This document shows positions 34,729-43,924 of a stretch of DNA of 64,000 nucleotides, one piece after another; within the stretch, counting starts at the first letter, position 1; every line of letters begins with the position of its first letter. The stretch is from Azotobacter bryophylli (GTDB lineage Bacteria > Pseudomonadota > Gammaproteobacteria > Pseudomonadales > Pseudomonadaceae). Under the pieces are notes generated by a model, which ran no database searches, was not told where the DNA came from, and saw only the letters and a list, made by a program, of their open reading frames with translations. The stretch spans positions 124,001-188,000 of the forward strand of contig NZ_JBHRSJ010000034.1 of assembly GCF_042643485.1 (NCBI RefSeq). Direction: 5' to 3'. A program made the position numbers and the translations under genes.

Positions 34729-36918
34729 TTAATTTTTAGGGCTCTTTTTACGGGTCCTAGAGCTCTTAATTCCAAGGTAGTTTGTTTCGTATGTGGTTAA
34801 GAGATTCCACATTTGTCTATCTATTGCATCATGTTTTTCGGGGTTTCTAAGTTTTTGAAGTAGTTTGCATAGAAATTTGGCTGGTAGCTTAATAACTAGG
34901 GCTTGGTGTGATTGAAACATTTCGCGCGTCCAATCAAGATCCTTCCCGTTGATGAGGTGTTCATCTGTATCTCTGTTTATTATGAAGCCAAGTTTTCCAT
35001 AGCTGCCGGTTAGATATGATTGAAGTTGTCTGTACTCATCTGCGCCGAGATCTTGGTAGTTTTTTGAATCGAAGACAACATTTCTTACTTTGTAGTCATG
35101 AAGTACTCTCGTCCAGAATTCGGATTTGCTTCTATTGGTTCCTATAATGTCTCGACGCTGTACTGCTGCTCCATTAGGATGGAGTTGTAGCCCTGTAAGG
35201 TGAGCGGCGAATACTATCCTTAGTGCTTCGAGGCACCATAGTTCAAACTCTCTGTCTCCCTCTCGGCCTGGCGGAATTTGATCTAGATGAGAAACGACTT
35301 GACCAATTTTTGTATTTCTCAGCTTTGGGTTGAGTGATTCAACCTTGATATCGTATTCATCATTTATTTCCTCGGCTTCATCCGGCGATAGGGCATTTTT
35401 GCTGAGGTTTAGCCCAAGCCAGTAGCAGGGGTGAATAAGGATTCGGTCAGAGTTTTCAAATCCTTTATCCGGAGTCCTCCCGTCGTGGCAATATGAAAAT
35501 GATGAAGTATTATGGTCGTGAACTCCAATGAATCCGATACTATAGAGAGATTGAAGTAGCCCACTTGGTTGGAGTAGCCTCGCTTCTGACAGCGCTGCTT
35601 GGTCGCCGGAGTCTTCAAGAGAGTTCACGGCACCTTCTATCTTTGAAAGTGCAACGAGTACGGATAGCTCTGGTTCGCTATTCTTGAATGAGCTTGTTAC
35701 AGCTTGAACTGGTGGGAAGATTTTTTGATATTCTTTCCAGAGGTCCTCTAAGCGCGCTACGGATATGGATTTTGCAGCATGCTCTAAATCATCAAGTACG
35801 GCGGTTGTCCGGTCATGGCGGAAAGCACAAAAAAAAGCTTCATTTAAGAGGGAAAGAAGGTCTCGTGGTCGATATAGCGTAAATTGTAGGCATTTCTTGA
35901 ATCCATCTCGTCCTTGTAGTTCTCCGGCGGTGCATCGATCCCATACGCGTTGGTCTTTTTCAATGTCTAGATTGAAAGAGATTCTCATTCTGGTTGCTGC
36001 TAGTAGTAATAACTGTGCCCAGTCCCAATGCAGCCTAATTGCTTGGCCTTCAATGTTTCGTGAGTAGTCAGGGTCTTCTTTTGCTAAGGCCCTGAATATA
36101 TTGTCTCGTAAAAATATAATTGGTCTGACTAAGTCGGATTTTTGATTAAGTTCAATCGCTGCATATGCTAGCCCCGCAATGATTCCAATTCCAATGGCGT
36201 CGGGTTCATACCCTTCATCTAGGCGGTCCATTAAAATTACAACTCGGCGTTCTGCTTTTTTGAAGAGGTTTAGAACTCGCTCCTCAACAGTTGTAAGATC
36301 TAGGTTTATTGGTAGGTCGCCAATTGCTTCTTCTGGAGAGTCGGGCGAAAGGAACCTTTTTGCTATTGCGCGACATTTGGTAAGAAATGGACCTCTTGAC
36401 TCATTCCAGTGAGTAAGGTGTCTGCTGAGTAACTCATCACGCTCAATAAGTGAAGATAGCTTATAGTGGCCGGCTATATAGTTTGCCATTTCCATAAGCA
36501 TTGCATATCGCCACAGCATTCTAGTGGCGGCTCTTGCAAGGTTAAAAGAGCCTGCGAATGGTCTTAGAAGAGATCTAAAGCCAATTATTTCGGTATCTTC
36601 GGGGGAGAATGATAGAGTTATAACCTTCTTGTCTCTTTCCCAATATTTCTTGAGATTAATAAATAGTGCACTCTTTCCGGTTCCTCGCCGACCAACTACA
36701 ACAGTTCGGTCGTCGGACTCAATAAGTGTGCGAAAATCTGCTGTCTCAATAAAGGCATCGGACAACATTCGACCATCATTTTCTGCAGTAGTATCGCCTA
36801 GTGGATTTGGCTTTCTAAGAGTTGCAGCTGAGGTCATCTCAATGGCTCCCGACCTACTGTGTTCTTCTTTTCTTGGAGCACTAACTCTTGGATGAGGCTC
36901 CGCTTTGTTAATTTTCAT
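34729..36918 (-). CDS. P-loop ATPase (Sll1717-like) fused to a PD-(D/E)XK nuclease, candidate defence protein
   Basis: A 729-residue protein. The N-terminal half is a P-loop NTPase: SDAFIETADFRTLI, Walker A GRRGTGKS (76-83), Walker B VVILMDRLDE (226-235), then FLRDNIFRAL (269-278) and YRPRDLLSLLNEAF (349-362), a pattern of the Sll1717-type ATPases. The C-terminal about 180 residues look like a restriction-endonuclease fold: FELWCLEALR (558-567), D590 in RRDIIG, and the D617-S-K619 motif in NVVFDSKNYQ. An ATPase joined to a nuclease in an ICE cargo site suggests an antiphage or anti-plasmid role, but I cannot match it to a named system. It is AT-rich relative to the backbone and stands alone. 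Confidence 0.75.
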   Translation of the reverse strand: MKINKAEPHPRVSAPRKEEHSRSGAIEMTSAATLRKPNPLGDTTAENDGRMLSDAFIETADFRTLIESDDRTVVVGRRGTGKSALFINLKKYWERDKKVITLSFSPEDTEIIGFRSLLRPFAGSFNLARAATRMLWRYAMLMEMANYIAGHYKLSSLIERDELLSRHLTHWNESRGPFLTKCRAIAKRFLSPDSPEEAIGDLPINLDLTTVEERVLNLFKKAERRVVILMDRLDEGYEPDAIGIGIIAGLAYAAIELNQKSDLVRPIIFLRDNIFRALAKEDPDYSRNIEGQAIRLHWDWAQLLLLAATRMRISFNLDIEKDQRVWDRCTAGELQGRDGFKKCLQFTLYRPRDLLSLLNEAFFCAFRHDRTTAVLDDLEHAAKSISVARLEDLWKEYQKIFPPVQAVTSSFKNSEPELSVLVALSKIEGAVNSLEDSGDQAALSEARLLQPSGLLQSLYSIGFIGVHDHNTSSFSYCHDGRTPDKGFENSDRILIHPCYWLGLNLSKNALSPDEAEEINDEYDIKVESLNPKLRNTKIGQVVSHLDQIPPGREGDREFELWCLEALRIVFAAHLTGLQLHPNGAAVQRRDIIGTNRSKSEFWTRVLHDYKVRNVVFDSKNYQDLGADEYRQLQSYLTGSYGKLGFIINRDTDEHLINGKDLDWTREMFQSHQALVIKLPAKFLCKLLQKLRNPEKHDAIDRQMWNLLTTYETNYLGIKSSRTRKKSPKN

Positions 36919-37130
36919 TTGGTACTCAAATTTTGGTTTGGTGTCAACCTGGAGGGAGTTACCAATTGCACAAAACCTTCCTTATAGCTGAAAGTTATCC
37001 GTCTCTGCAGTCTCAGACATAAAATCCATAGACGGAAAATTTTGATGAGCGGAATTCAGGCGTCTCAGCGTCGAGCAGGCCCAAGAGTCCCTCCCGGTTA
37101 CAATTATTGTTCGTGATTCAATGCAACACA

Positions 37131-37154
37131 AAAAGGCCACCCGAAGGTGGCCTT
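37131..37154 (-). terminator. Rho-independent terminator of the helicase operon
   Basis: On the minus strand the stem AAGGCCACC/GGTGGCCTT with a CGAA-type loop is followed by TTTT. It begins just 6 bases after the helicase stop, so it ends the long minus-strand ICE maintenance operon. Confidence 0.85.
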
Positions 37155-37159
37155 GAAAG

Positions 37160-39418
37160 TCATGCCGCGATGAGTTGCCGGGCGAGTGCCATCTCGACCG
37201 AGTCCCCGTCTTGGTTCAGCGCATCGAGCCCCGACTCCGGGACGTCGCCCGACGTGCTCTGGGCCACGGCGATCTTCTTGGCCATCAGCTGCAGGCAGGT
37301 GATCTGCGAGCTGCCGGCATAGCCGAAGAACACCACCCGTACCGGATGCTTCTGTCCGATCCGCCACGACCGCCGCGCCGCCTGCTGCAGGGTGTAGACG
37401 TTGTAGCCCGTCTGCAGAAAGGCGATGGTCGGGAAGTCCAGCAGATCCAGGCCGGTCTTCACCAGTTCCGGATTGGTGATCAGCACGTCGATGTCGCGGT
37501 CGACCTGATCGAGGATCCAGTCCTCCCGCCGAGCCGTGTCCACCGAGGCGCGCAGCACCGCCACCTTCAAGCCGGCCTGTTCCAGCATCCGCTTGAGTCG
37601 ACTGGTGGTGTCGCGCGTCCCGCTGTACACGGTGTAGGCCAGGACCTTGCGCTGCTTGGCCTTCTCCGCGAGGCAGAGGTCGACCAAGGCCCGCTCCTTG
37701 GGCATCAGCTCCTCGTCGCCGAAGAGCGCCGGCACCAAGGCCAACGTGTTCCGGGTCCGCGGGTGCTTGACCACCTCGGTGCGGAAGCAGCAGTCCGGCC
37801 AGGCCAGCAGCACGTTGAGCACCACGCCGAGCAGCGTGGTGTCCCGCCGTGCCAGGGCCTGGCGGAGCTCCGTCGTCAACGTGGCCGCCAGGCGCTGGTA
37901 GGCCGTGGCCTGTTTCGGCGCCATGGGCACGTCGACGAACTCCTCGCGGTAGTCCGGCAGCACGTTGCCACCGATGTCCTTCAGCTTGAGGAACACGGTG
38001 AACGGCAGTACGAAGCGGTGGATGCCTTTCGGGCCGAAGCCCGGGGCCTTCACCGTCCGCACCGAGAGCTTCTTGCCCCGGGCGGTCTTGTGCGATTCGC
38101 CGTCGCGCTCGGTGTAGATGTCCTTCAGCACGCCATGATCGCGCATGAACGACATGGCCGCGGGGGCCATGCTGCCACGGGCGTTCGGCCGGTAGCCGTC
38201 CTCGATCATGCGCCGGGTCAGGATGCGGAACAGGAGATAGAACAGGTCGTCGGCATAGCCGCCCATTAGGGTCCCGGTCAGCAGCACGGTTTTCCGTGCC
38301 TTCGCCGCCAGTACCCCCATGGCCTGGCCCTGGGCCGAGCCGCTGTTCTTGTACTCGTGCCCCTCGTCCACCACCAGCAGGTCGAAGCAACCATCCGGCA
38401 GATAGCGCTTGATGAACTCGGTCGGTTGATAGCCGCCTTCGCCGAAGCCGAACTCGAGGTTGGCCATGGCGCGCTCCATGCGCTTGGCCTGGCGGTCGCT
38501 GAAGATGAAGTTGCCTTGCGCGTCCATCAGGTTGACGAACTCGCTGACGTTGTCGACCAGCATCGAGGCGAGGAAGTCCTCCCCGAAGTCGTTGAGCAGG
38601 CGCTCGGCACGCACCGGACCGATGGTGGGGATCCGGCACATGGACTTCAGGATCGTCGTGCGACGATCGCTGGGGTCGGCTTGGCCGGGGCGCATCAGGG
38701 TCCAGAGCGCGGCGCCGCAGTGGGGACAGCGCCGGCGGCGCTCCTCGCTGCGGAACAGCTCCATCGTCAGCAGGTTGCCGTCCGGGTCCTCAAGGAGGCG
38801 GCCGCAGTCGGGACAACCCGCCAGGAGGCGGCCGCCGCCGGCACGCTTGGGCCAGCAGGCCAGCCGCCAGTGGAAGCCCATCCGCATCCGCACGCGACCG
38901 AGGACGAAGAACTCCTGACGACCGTCGTAGGGCCCCCCGAGCTGGTCGCGCAGCCTGAGCAGCTTGACCAGGGTGTCCGGGCCGTTGAGGACCCAGACGC
39001 GCGCGCCCGGAGCGGTCTCCAGGATCTCCCGCCGCCACTTGTAGACCAGGTGGGGCGGCGAGACCACGAGGGTGCGGCGATAGCCGGCCGCGTGCATCAC
39101 GGCGGCGATCGCGATGGCCATCATGGTTTTCCCGGTGCCCATCTCGGCATTGAGGACGCAGGCCTGCTCGTGACGATCCAGCAACAGTGCTGCGGCCGCT
39201 TGCACGACCTCGGCCTGGGCCGGGAAGGGTGAGCGCGCAAGTCCCTCCAGCACGCGCTGCCGTTCGGCATCGCGCTGGCCGGTATAGACCGGCGGGTTGG
39301 AGCGGTTGAGCGAGTCCAGCAGCTCGTCGCCGAATTCGTCGATGAACTCGGTCAGTCCGATGGACAAGGGGGAAAGGGAGGCCGAGAGGCCCTGGGACAG
39401 GTCGGTCATATCGTTCAT
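37160..39418 (-). CDS. SNF2-type DEAD/DEAH-box helicase of the ICE backbone
   Basis: A 752-residue protein. Motif I is MGTGKT (93-98), motif II is VVDEGHEYKN, and the C-terminal helicase half ends with QAARRSWRIGQKHPVRVVF, typical of SNF2-family ATPases. Two Cys pairs (CPDCGRLLED and CPHCGAALW) inserted between the first motifs probably bind zinc. The true start MNDMTDL has an AGGAG site; the frame is open further upstream but not protein-like. It may remodel DNA during replication or transfer of the ICE. It is next to a methyltransferase, a pairing found in many ICEs of this family. Confidence 0.85.
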   Translation of the reverse strand: MNDMTDLSQGLSASLSPLSIGLTEFIDEFGDELLDSLNRSNPPVYTGQRDAERQRVLEGLARSPFPAQAEVVQAAAALLLDRHEQACVLNAEMGTGKTMMAIAIAAVMHAAGYRRTLVVSPPHLVYKWRREILETAPGARVWVLNGPDTLVKLLRLRDQLGGPYDGRQEFFVLGRVRMRMGFHWRLACWPKRAGGGRLLAGCPDCGRLLEDPDGNLLTMELFRSEERRRRCPHCGAALWTLMRPGQADPSDRRTTILKSMCRIPTIGPVRAERLLNDFGEDFLASMLVDNVSEFVNLMDAQGNFIFSDRQAKRMERAMANLEFGFGEGGYQPTEFIKRYLPDGCFDLLVVDEGHEYKNSGSAQGQAMGVLAAKARKTVLLTGTLMGGYADDLFYLLFRILTRRMIEDGYRPNARGSMAPAAMSFMRDHGVLKDIYTERDGESHKTARGKKLSVRTVKAPGFGPKGIHRFVLPFTVFLKLKDIGGNVLPDYREEFVDVPMAPKQATAYQRLAATLTTELRQALARRDTTLLGVVLNVLLAWPDCCFRTEVVKHPRTRNTLALVPALFGDEELMPKERALVDLCLAEKAKQRKVLAYTVYSGTRDTTSRLKRMLEQAGLKVAVLRASVDTARREDWILDQVDRDIDVLITNPELVKTGLDLLDFPTIAFLQTGYNVYTLQQAARRSWRIGQKHPVRVVFFGYAGSSQITCLQLMAKKIAVAQSTSGDVPESGLDALNQDGDSVEMALARQLIAA

Positions 39419-39522
39419 GTCGCTTCTCCTGGAAGAGATGAAGCAGGGCATGCACGACACCCCGGCGGGTATGCACATACCCTGCGGGTTGGTTAAACGA
39501 CACCGGCTCGGTGTCGACGGGG

Positions 39523-40980
39523 TCAGTAGTCGCTGGGCAGCAGGACGGTGGTCGCGCTGCGGTCCGCTTCGGTGATGATCCAGAGCCGGGACTCGTCTCC
39601 GGCCTCGATGTCGTAGCTGGAGAACAGCCGGTCGCCCTGTTTCAGCGCTTGCTGGTTGCTCCGCCGATCCTCCTCGCACCGCTCGCCCCAATCGCCCGCC
39701 AGATGACGCTGGAGGTAGGGCAGCGGGTCGAGCAGGCCACGTGCGACCAGGTCATGGACGGCGCGTGTCTGCACGAGTCGGCCAGGTTCGAACCGCGGCG
39801 CAGGGCTGCTGCTCGGGGGTGTGGCAACGGGCGGCGCCGTTGGCTCCTCCGGTTGCGGACCGGACGAGCTGATGGTCAGCACGCGACCGAGGTGGGCGGA
39901 GCCCGGTGTCATCTCCCACGCCCGGATGATGGGCACGAAGCGGTCGGTGAGGATCCGCACCTCGGAGACGTTGCCGTCTTCGTCCTCGGTGAACTCGGTC
40001 TTGCGGACCTTATCCTTGTAGGTGTCGCCCTTCAGGACCAGGACGCGCCCGGACCGGGATCGCACCACGCCGGAGATCGCCCCGGCCGCCAGCGCGAGGG
40101 CCAGGTGCCAGCGCGAGAGCTCCCGAACGGGTGGACGCGGCTGCACCCCGGACTGGCCGAAGTGGAGGGTGAAGTCGGACCAGAGGCCTCGCAGCCGCTG
40201 GACCTCCTGGGCGAACTGCTCCGGCTCCAGGCTCACGCGGTAGAAGTGTTCCAGCTCGCGGGTCGCCGCCAGGACCCGATAGGGCTCCCAGGGCCAACAC
40301 GCCGGCAGTTCCTCCGCCGTTTCCTGGCCGGCACCGATCGCCTGTAGGCGAGCGCGCACGGTGGCCACCTCCCGGGGCTTGGCCAGGTCCTGACGACGGA
40401 TGCGGATGCCGAAGATCACCACCTGCTTGAAGGTGGGATCGACGGTCGCATAGATCCGCAGCGCGGTGAAGTGGTTGCAGAGCCAGCCGGTCAGTTCGTC
40501 GTCCAACACGTAGTGCGGGACGATGAAGACCAGGACGCCGCCGTACTGCAGCAGGGGCAGCGTGCGCTGGTAGAAGAGTTTCTCCAGGCGCCGCCGGCCG
40601 CTGCCTTGGTACTGCGAGGCCCCGGCATGGTCCGCGACCAGGTCGCCGTAGGGTGGATTGAGCCAGAGCAGGCCGAAGGACTGCCGACCGATTAGGGTGT
40701 CCATCAAGTCGCCGTGCAGCACCCGGTCGAGGAGCGATCGGGCATGCTCGGCGCGCTCCCGGTCGTACTCGACCGCGAACGCCTCGACCCGCTCGCGCCC
40801 CAGGGCGTGAGCGGCTTCGGCCAGGGCGACGCCTTCGCCGGCACAGGGATCGAGGATCCGCATCGTGCCGGTGGGGGCGGGCTCCAGGGCCTGCAGCACC
40901 CGCTCCAGGGTGGCCTCGTCGGTGGGGTAATAGCCGTTGCGGGCGAAGTTGCGCGCCAGGCGCGGAAACATCAGAGCCAT
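39523..40980 (-). CDS. DUF6094-type DNA methyltransferase-like protein
   Basis: A 485-residue class I SAM-dependent methyltransferase. The SAM-binding motif is LDPCAGEGVAL (about 43-53) and the catalytic motif is NPPYGD (about 108-113), the form used by N6-adenine DNA methyltransferases. After about residue 390 a separate small domain (GDWGERCEEDRRSN, LWIITEADRSATTVLLP) matches a common plasmid/ICE protein, so this is a fusion. It may modify ICE DNA against restriction (inference). The helicase gene follows after 104 bases. Confidence 0.82.
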   Translation of the reverse strand: MALMFPRLARNFARNGYYPTDEATLERVLQALEPAPTGTMRILDPCAGEGVALAEAAHALGRERVEAFAVEYDRERAEHARSLLDRVLHGDLMDTLIGRQSFGLLWLNPPYGDLVADHAGASQYQGSGRRRLEKLFYQRTLPLLQYGGVLVFIVPHYVLDDELTGWLCNHFTALRIYATVDPTFKQVVIFGIRIRRQDLAKPREVATVRARLQAIGAGQETAEELPACWPWEPYRVLAATRELEHFYRVSLEPEQFAQEVQRLRGLWSDFTLHFGQSGVQPRPPVRELSRWHLALALAAGAISGVVRSRSGRVLVLKGDTYKDKVRKTEFTEDEDGNVSEVRILTDRFVPIIRAWEMTPGSAHLGRVLTISSSGPQPEEPTAPPVATPPSSSPAPRFEPGRLVQTRAVHDLVARGLLDPLPYLQRHLAGDWGERCEEDRRSNQQALKQGDRLFSSYDIEAGDESRLWIITEADRSATTVLLPSDY

Positions 40981-41035
40981 GAAGGCCTCCTGTGAAGAAG
41001 TGAATGAGGGCGCCCGAAGGCGCGAAGTCGGGGGC

Positions 41036-41638
41036 TCAGGCGGGTGCCCGAGCCTCGAGGGTGAGTCGTCCCTGGCGGATCAGATCGCCGAGGGCCGGCT
41101 CCAGGACGTCGAGCTGGAGGGCGAGCCGCCAGGCGTGAACCCGGCCCAGCGCGCCGGGGAGGCGTTGCAGCATCCCGTGGTGGGTGAGGACCTCCATCAC
41201 CGGCTCCCGCCAGTGCGCCAGAAGCGGCAACGGACAGGTGTCGGCGACCAGGGGCCATAGGTGCTGCAGTGGTGCTGAATCCTCCGTGAGGAGGGCATAG
41301 GCGAAGTGGTGGGCCCGATCGGGCTGGGTACAGCGCCGGTCGAACAGCCAGAGATGGAGCAGGCTGCCGAACAGCGTGCCGCGGTACTGCCGGGTGGTCC
41401 GCTTTTCCAACAGGTCGACGTTGGCGAAGACCGGCAGGTCCCGGCCGTCCTGCTCGAGGTGGACGTGCTCCAGGCCGTTCTCGGCGCTGCCGAGGGTCAG
41501 CCGGGCCAGGAACTCCTGGACGACGGTGTCGCGCCCCCAGGCGGAGAGGAAGACCAGGTTGCGCTGCTCGTCGCAGACGCAGGCGTCGACATACAGGTCG
41601 GGGCACTCCGCGACCGGGTAGAGCGCGTGGGGTTGCAT
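41036..41638 (-). CDS. Conserved hypothetical ICE protein (200 aa)
   Basis: Starts MQPHALYPVAECPDLYVDAC after a GGAGG site. The protein is soluble, with blocks VFLSAWGRDTVVQEFLARL, RQYRGTLFGSLLHLWLFD and HAWRLALQLDVL, and no membrane segments. It belongs to the chain of co-oriented ICE genes of unknown function between DUF6094 and DUF6927. A hairpin of C- and G-runs precedes it. No function can be assigned. Confidence 0.7.
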   Translation of the reverse strand: MQPHALYPVAECPDLYVDACVCDEQRNLVFLSAWGRDTVVQEFLARLTLGSAENGLEHVHLEQDGRDLPVFANVDLLEKRTTRQYRGTLFGSLLHLWLFDRRCTQPDRAHHFAYALLTEDSAPLQHLWPLVADTCPLPLLAHWREPVMEVLTHHGMLQRLPGALGRVHAWRLALQLDVLEPALGDLIRQGRLTLEARAPA

Positions 41639-41724
41639 GGATAGGCCTCCACTGAATAGGGGCCTGCCCACGAAGGGGCAGGGGTGCCCCTCGGGGTGTG
41701 TCGGTAAAGGTGAGTCGAGAGCGC

Positions 41725-42096
41725 TTAGGCTGCGGTGTCGCCATGATGGCGACGCAGTGCTTCGCGCCACGCCGGGTTGAGGCCGTAGGTGGCCATGTCC
41801 AGAAAGTGCAGGGGGCAGCCGTAGTAATACGGCCCCATCTCTTCCGGGATGGCCTTGTAGCCCCAGTAACCCTGGTTGCCGTCGAGCAGGTCCAGGTTGA
41901 TGAAGGTGATCGCGTCCCCGATGGCATTGCCCTCGATGAACTGCGCCACTCTCATCTTCCACTGCACGACGGTCCAGAGCTCGTTGCCGACCAGGTGGTG
42001 CGCGAGCACGGTCCGGTCACGGGTGAAGCTGGAGGTCGGCGCCAACCGCTCCGCGATCAGCGCCTCTTTGCTGCGATGGGTATAAAGCCAGCCCAT
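41725..42096 (-). CDS. DUF6927 protein
   Basis: A 123-residue protein beginning MGWLYTHRSK with the typical DUF6927 ending: WGYKAIPEEMGPYYYGCPLHFLDM and a short WREALRR tail. The function of the domain is unknown; it is frequent in ICEs and plasmids near replication genes. The ATG at 42096 follows a GAGG site; longer frames upstream are not protein-like. Confidence 0.8.
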   Translation of the reverse strand: MGWLYTHRSKEALIAERLAPTSSFTRDRTVLAHHLVGNELWTVVQWKMRVAQFIEGNAIGDAITFINLDLLDGNQGYWGYKAIPEEMGPYYYGCPLHFLDMATYGLNPAWREALRRHHGDTAA

Positions 42097-42176
42097 GGAT
42101 GAATCCTCAGGTGATGGCCGGGCCCCCTGTCGGGTGGCCCCGGCAGGGTGGTCGTGAAGGTGATGCGATCGTGCGA

Positions 42177-42797
42177 TCAGGTGCGGTTCCAGACCTGTTG
42201 CCGGAAGTCGAGGCTGTAGCCGAGCTCGCCCAGACGGGCGCACTGGGCACGCAACCGCTGGCGGTCGACCGTGGTATCCAGCTTGACCGTCTCGCCGAGC
42301 GGCCAGACGGTGCCGAACAGTTCGGCGTCCCCACTGGCGGCATCGGTAGTCGGTGCGGGCTTCGCGTCGTTCATGCCGAACGGCGCCTCGGCGGTCGGAC
42401 CGGCGGGCGGCTTCGGCGTGGAGCGCGTAGGTGTCGGGGCCTTGGCCTTGCGGGCCGGCTCCGGTGGTGGCGTCTGCGACCGTTCTTCTTCCAGGGGATC
42501 GAGCTCCGTACTGGAAAACGTGGCGGTCTCTTCGGCGGTCAGGTGATCGAGGTCGTCCAGGGTCATGCTGTCGAGCTTCGCCCGGATCTCGACGACCAGG
42601 CGGCCGCCGGTCGAGTAGTAGGAGGGCCGGATCTCCGCGATGACGAAGTCGCCCCGGTACTTGCCCTCGTGATACTGATCCAGGAGGGCATCCTTGATGA
42701 CGAACTCGCCGATGGAGGTGGCGAGGCGACCGACGTTGAAATCGCCGTTGCGTCCGTTGATGGTCCGAATCGCCAGTTGGCCGGGGATGGTGATCAT
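42177..42797 (-). CDS. DUF3275 protein
   Basis: A 206-residue protein beginning MITIPGQLAIRTINGRNGDFNVGRL, the hallmark of DUF3275. Its N-terminal beta domain (about 1-80) is followed by a Pro/Ala/Lys-rich linker (about 105-145) and a C-terminal helical segment (VDRQRLRAQCARLGELGY). Members are nearly always found in ICEs beside replication genes; the role is unknown. The start follows the DUF5983-like gene by 10 bases. Confidence 0.9.
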   Translation of the reverse strand: MITIPGQLAIRTINGRNGDFNVGRLATSIGEFVIKDALLDQYHEGKYRGDFVIAEIRPSYYSTGGRLVVEIRAKLDSMTLDDLDHLTAEETATFSSTELDPLEEERSQTPPPEPARKAKAPTPTRSTPKPPAGPTAEAPFGMNDAKPAPTTDAASGDAELFGTVWPLGETVKLDTTVDRQRLRAQCARLGELGYSLDFRQQVWNRT

Positions 42798-42807
42798 GGT
42801 CGAGTCC

Positions 42808-43509
42808 TCACCCCGGGAACACCGGCAGGCCAGCCAGAACGCACGCGTGCGGATCGAACACTAGGAACCGCACATCGGCTTGGGCAGCCAGATGCAGGAT
42901 GTCCACCAGTTCGGCCGGTAGGCCCTTGTCCAACTGTTCCTGACGCAGCGCGGTAAGGTTCTGGTCGTCCCAGGGCGTCAGGAGCAACTTGCAGCCCAAT
43001 CCCTCGCCGGCATCCAGGCAGAAGAACTCGACCAGGGCGCCGGTCTGGGGGGCCGGCTCGCCGGCACCTGATAAGACGCGTAGACGCTGCCGCGCGCTCG
43101 CGGGCAGGTGCCCGGTGCTGATTTCCCAGCAGCGGCTGTAGTGGCCGGTCTCGAACGTCAGCCGTTGCACGACGGTGCGGGCCTGTTCGGCGGAATAGAC
43201 ATCGCCGACGAACATAGGCTGGCCGTTCTCCTCACCCGTTAGGGTATAGAGAACCTGGCGAACGATGCCGCGATGCGGGCATTGATCATCCAGCTCGTTT
43301 GCGATGACCTGCCCCTCGCTGATCAACACGAAGTCGTCATTGAAGACGCAGGGAAAGCACGCCAGTTCGGTATCCGGAAGATCGGCTTGGGTGGGATGGA
43401 GGGGGCGATAGCAGGGAGGGCAATCGTCTTCGTAAGTGATCTGCAGCATCCGCCGGATGCGCAGACGGTCATAGCCGCGGACGAAGGGGTTGTCTGCAGG
43501 GTGAGTCAT
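42808..43509 (-). CDS. DUF5983-like ICE protein (often misannotated as ABC substrate-binding)
   Basis: A 233-residue soluble protein. Conserved blocks are NPFVRGYDRLRIRRMLQ, the Cys-rich TYEDDCPPCYRP and LACFPCVFNDDFVLIS, QCPHRGIVRQVLYTL and the ending ADVRFLVFDPHACVLAGLPVF. Four or more Cys may bind a metal. There is no signal peptide, so a substrate-binding role is not supported. It belongs to the ICE maintenance gene chain. Confidence 0.75.
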   Translation of the reverse strand: MTHPADNPFVRGYDRLRIRRMLQITYEDDCPPCYRPLHPTQADLPDTELACFPCVFNDDFVLISEGQVIANELDDQCPHRGIVRQVLYTLTGEENGQPMFVGDVYSAEQARTVVQRLTFETGHYSRCWEISTGHLPASARQRLRVLSGAGEPAPQTGALVEFFCLDAGEGLGCKLLLTPWDDQNLTALRQEQLDKGLPAELVDILHLAAQADVRFLVFDPHACVLAGLPVFPG

Positions 43510-43615
43510 GGTGAGAACCTCGTAGCGAGAGGGGCACCACGCCCAAGGGCCGGTAGCCCCTGGGGGAAAAGAGTCGGAAGGCAGAGCCTTCCGAGGTGGG
43601 TCTGAGCGCAGAGGC

Positions 43616-43819
43616 TCAGGACAGCGAATCGTGGCGCTGCGTCCAGGAGTGGGTCTCCAGGGCTTTCGCGGCGGCCTCGGTCGTGGGGAAGTACTCCTCG
43701 GACTCCCGGGTGAGGGGGCCGAGTTCATCGGCAGTCCCGATGTAGAAGCCCGCAGCGCTCTGGAGGATCTGCAGCGGGGATTCGGTGTGGAACTGGGCTA
43801 GAGCGAGTTGTCCGTACAT
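43616..43819 (-). CDS. Small hypothetical ICE protein (67 aa)
   Basis: Begins MYGQLALAQFHTESP and ends WTQRHDSLS, with a possible beta-hairpin (GFYIGTADELGPL) and a helix (TEAAAKALETHSW). A GGAG site precedes the ATG. It lies between a terminator upstream (43892-43915) and the DUF5983-like gene, so it probably has its own promoter. Function unknown. Confidence 0.6.
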   Translation of the reverse strand: MYGQLALAQFHTESPLQILQSAAGFYIGTADELGPLTRESEEYFPTTEAAAKALETHSWTQRHDSLS

Positions 43820-43891
43820 GGTGGTCTCCGAACGTATCTGGAGCACACCATGCCCCGAGGGGGAATGGTGTCCCCGGGGGGGGTGATGAAT

Positions 43892-43915
43892 AAAAGGCGC
43901 CCGAAGGGGCGCCTT
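43892..43915 (-). terminator. Rho-independent terminator after the DUF3577 gene
   Basis: On the minus strand AAGGCGCC/GGCGCCTT with a short loop is followed by TTTATT. It lies 9 bases after the stop of the DUF3577 gene. Confidence 0.85.
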
Positions 43916-43924
43916 GAGTTGGAA

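Noticed and set aside
34576..34800. Small plus-strand frame (74 codons) after the membrane protein gene
   Set aside because: No ribosome-binding site, and its end overlaps the ATPase-nuclease gene; the hydrophobic stretches may be chance in AT-rich sequence.
37175..39232. Plus-strand frames opposite the SNF2-type helicase
   Set aside because: Their composition is that of a GC-rich antisense frame; the minus-strand helicase motifs are unambiguous.
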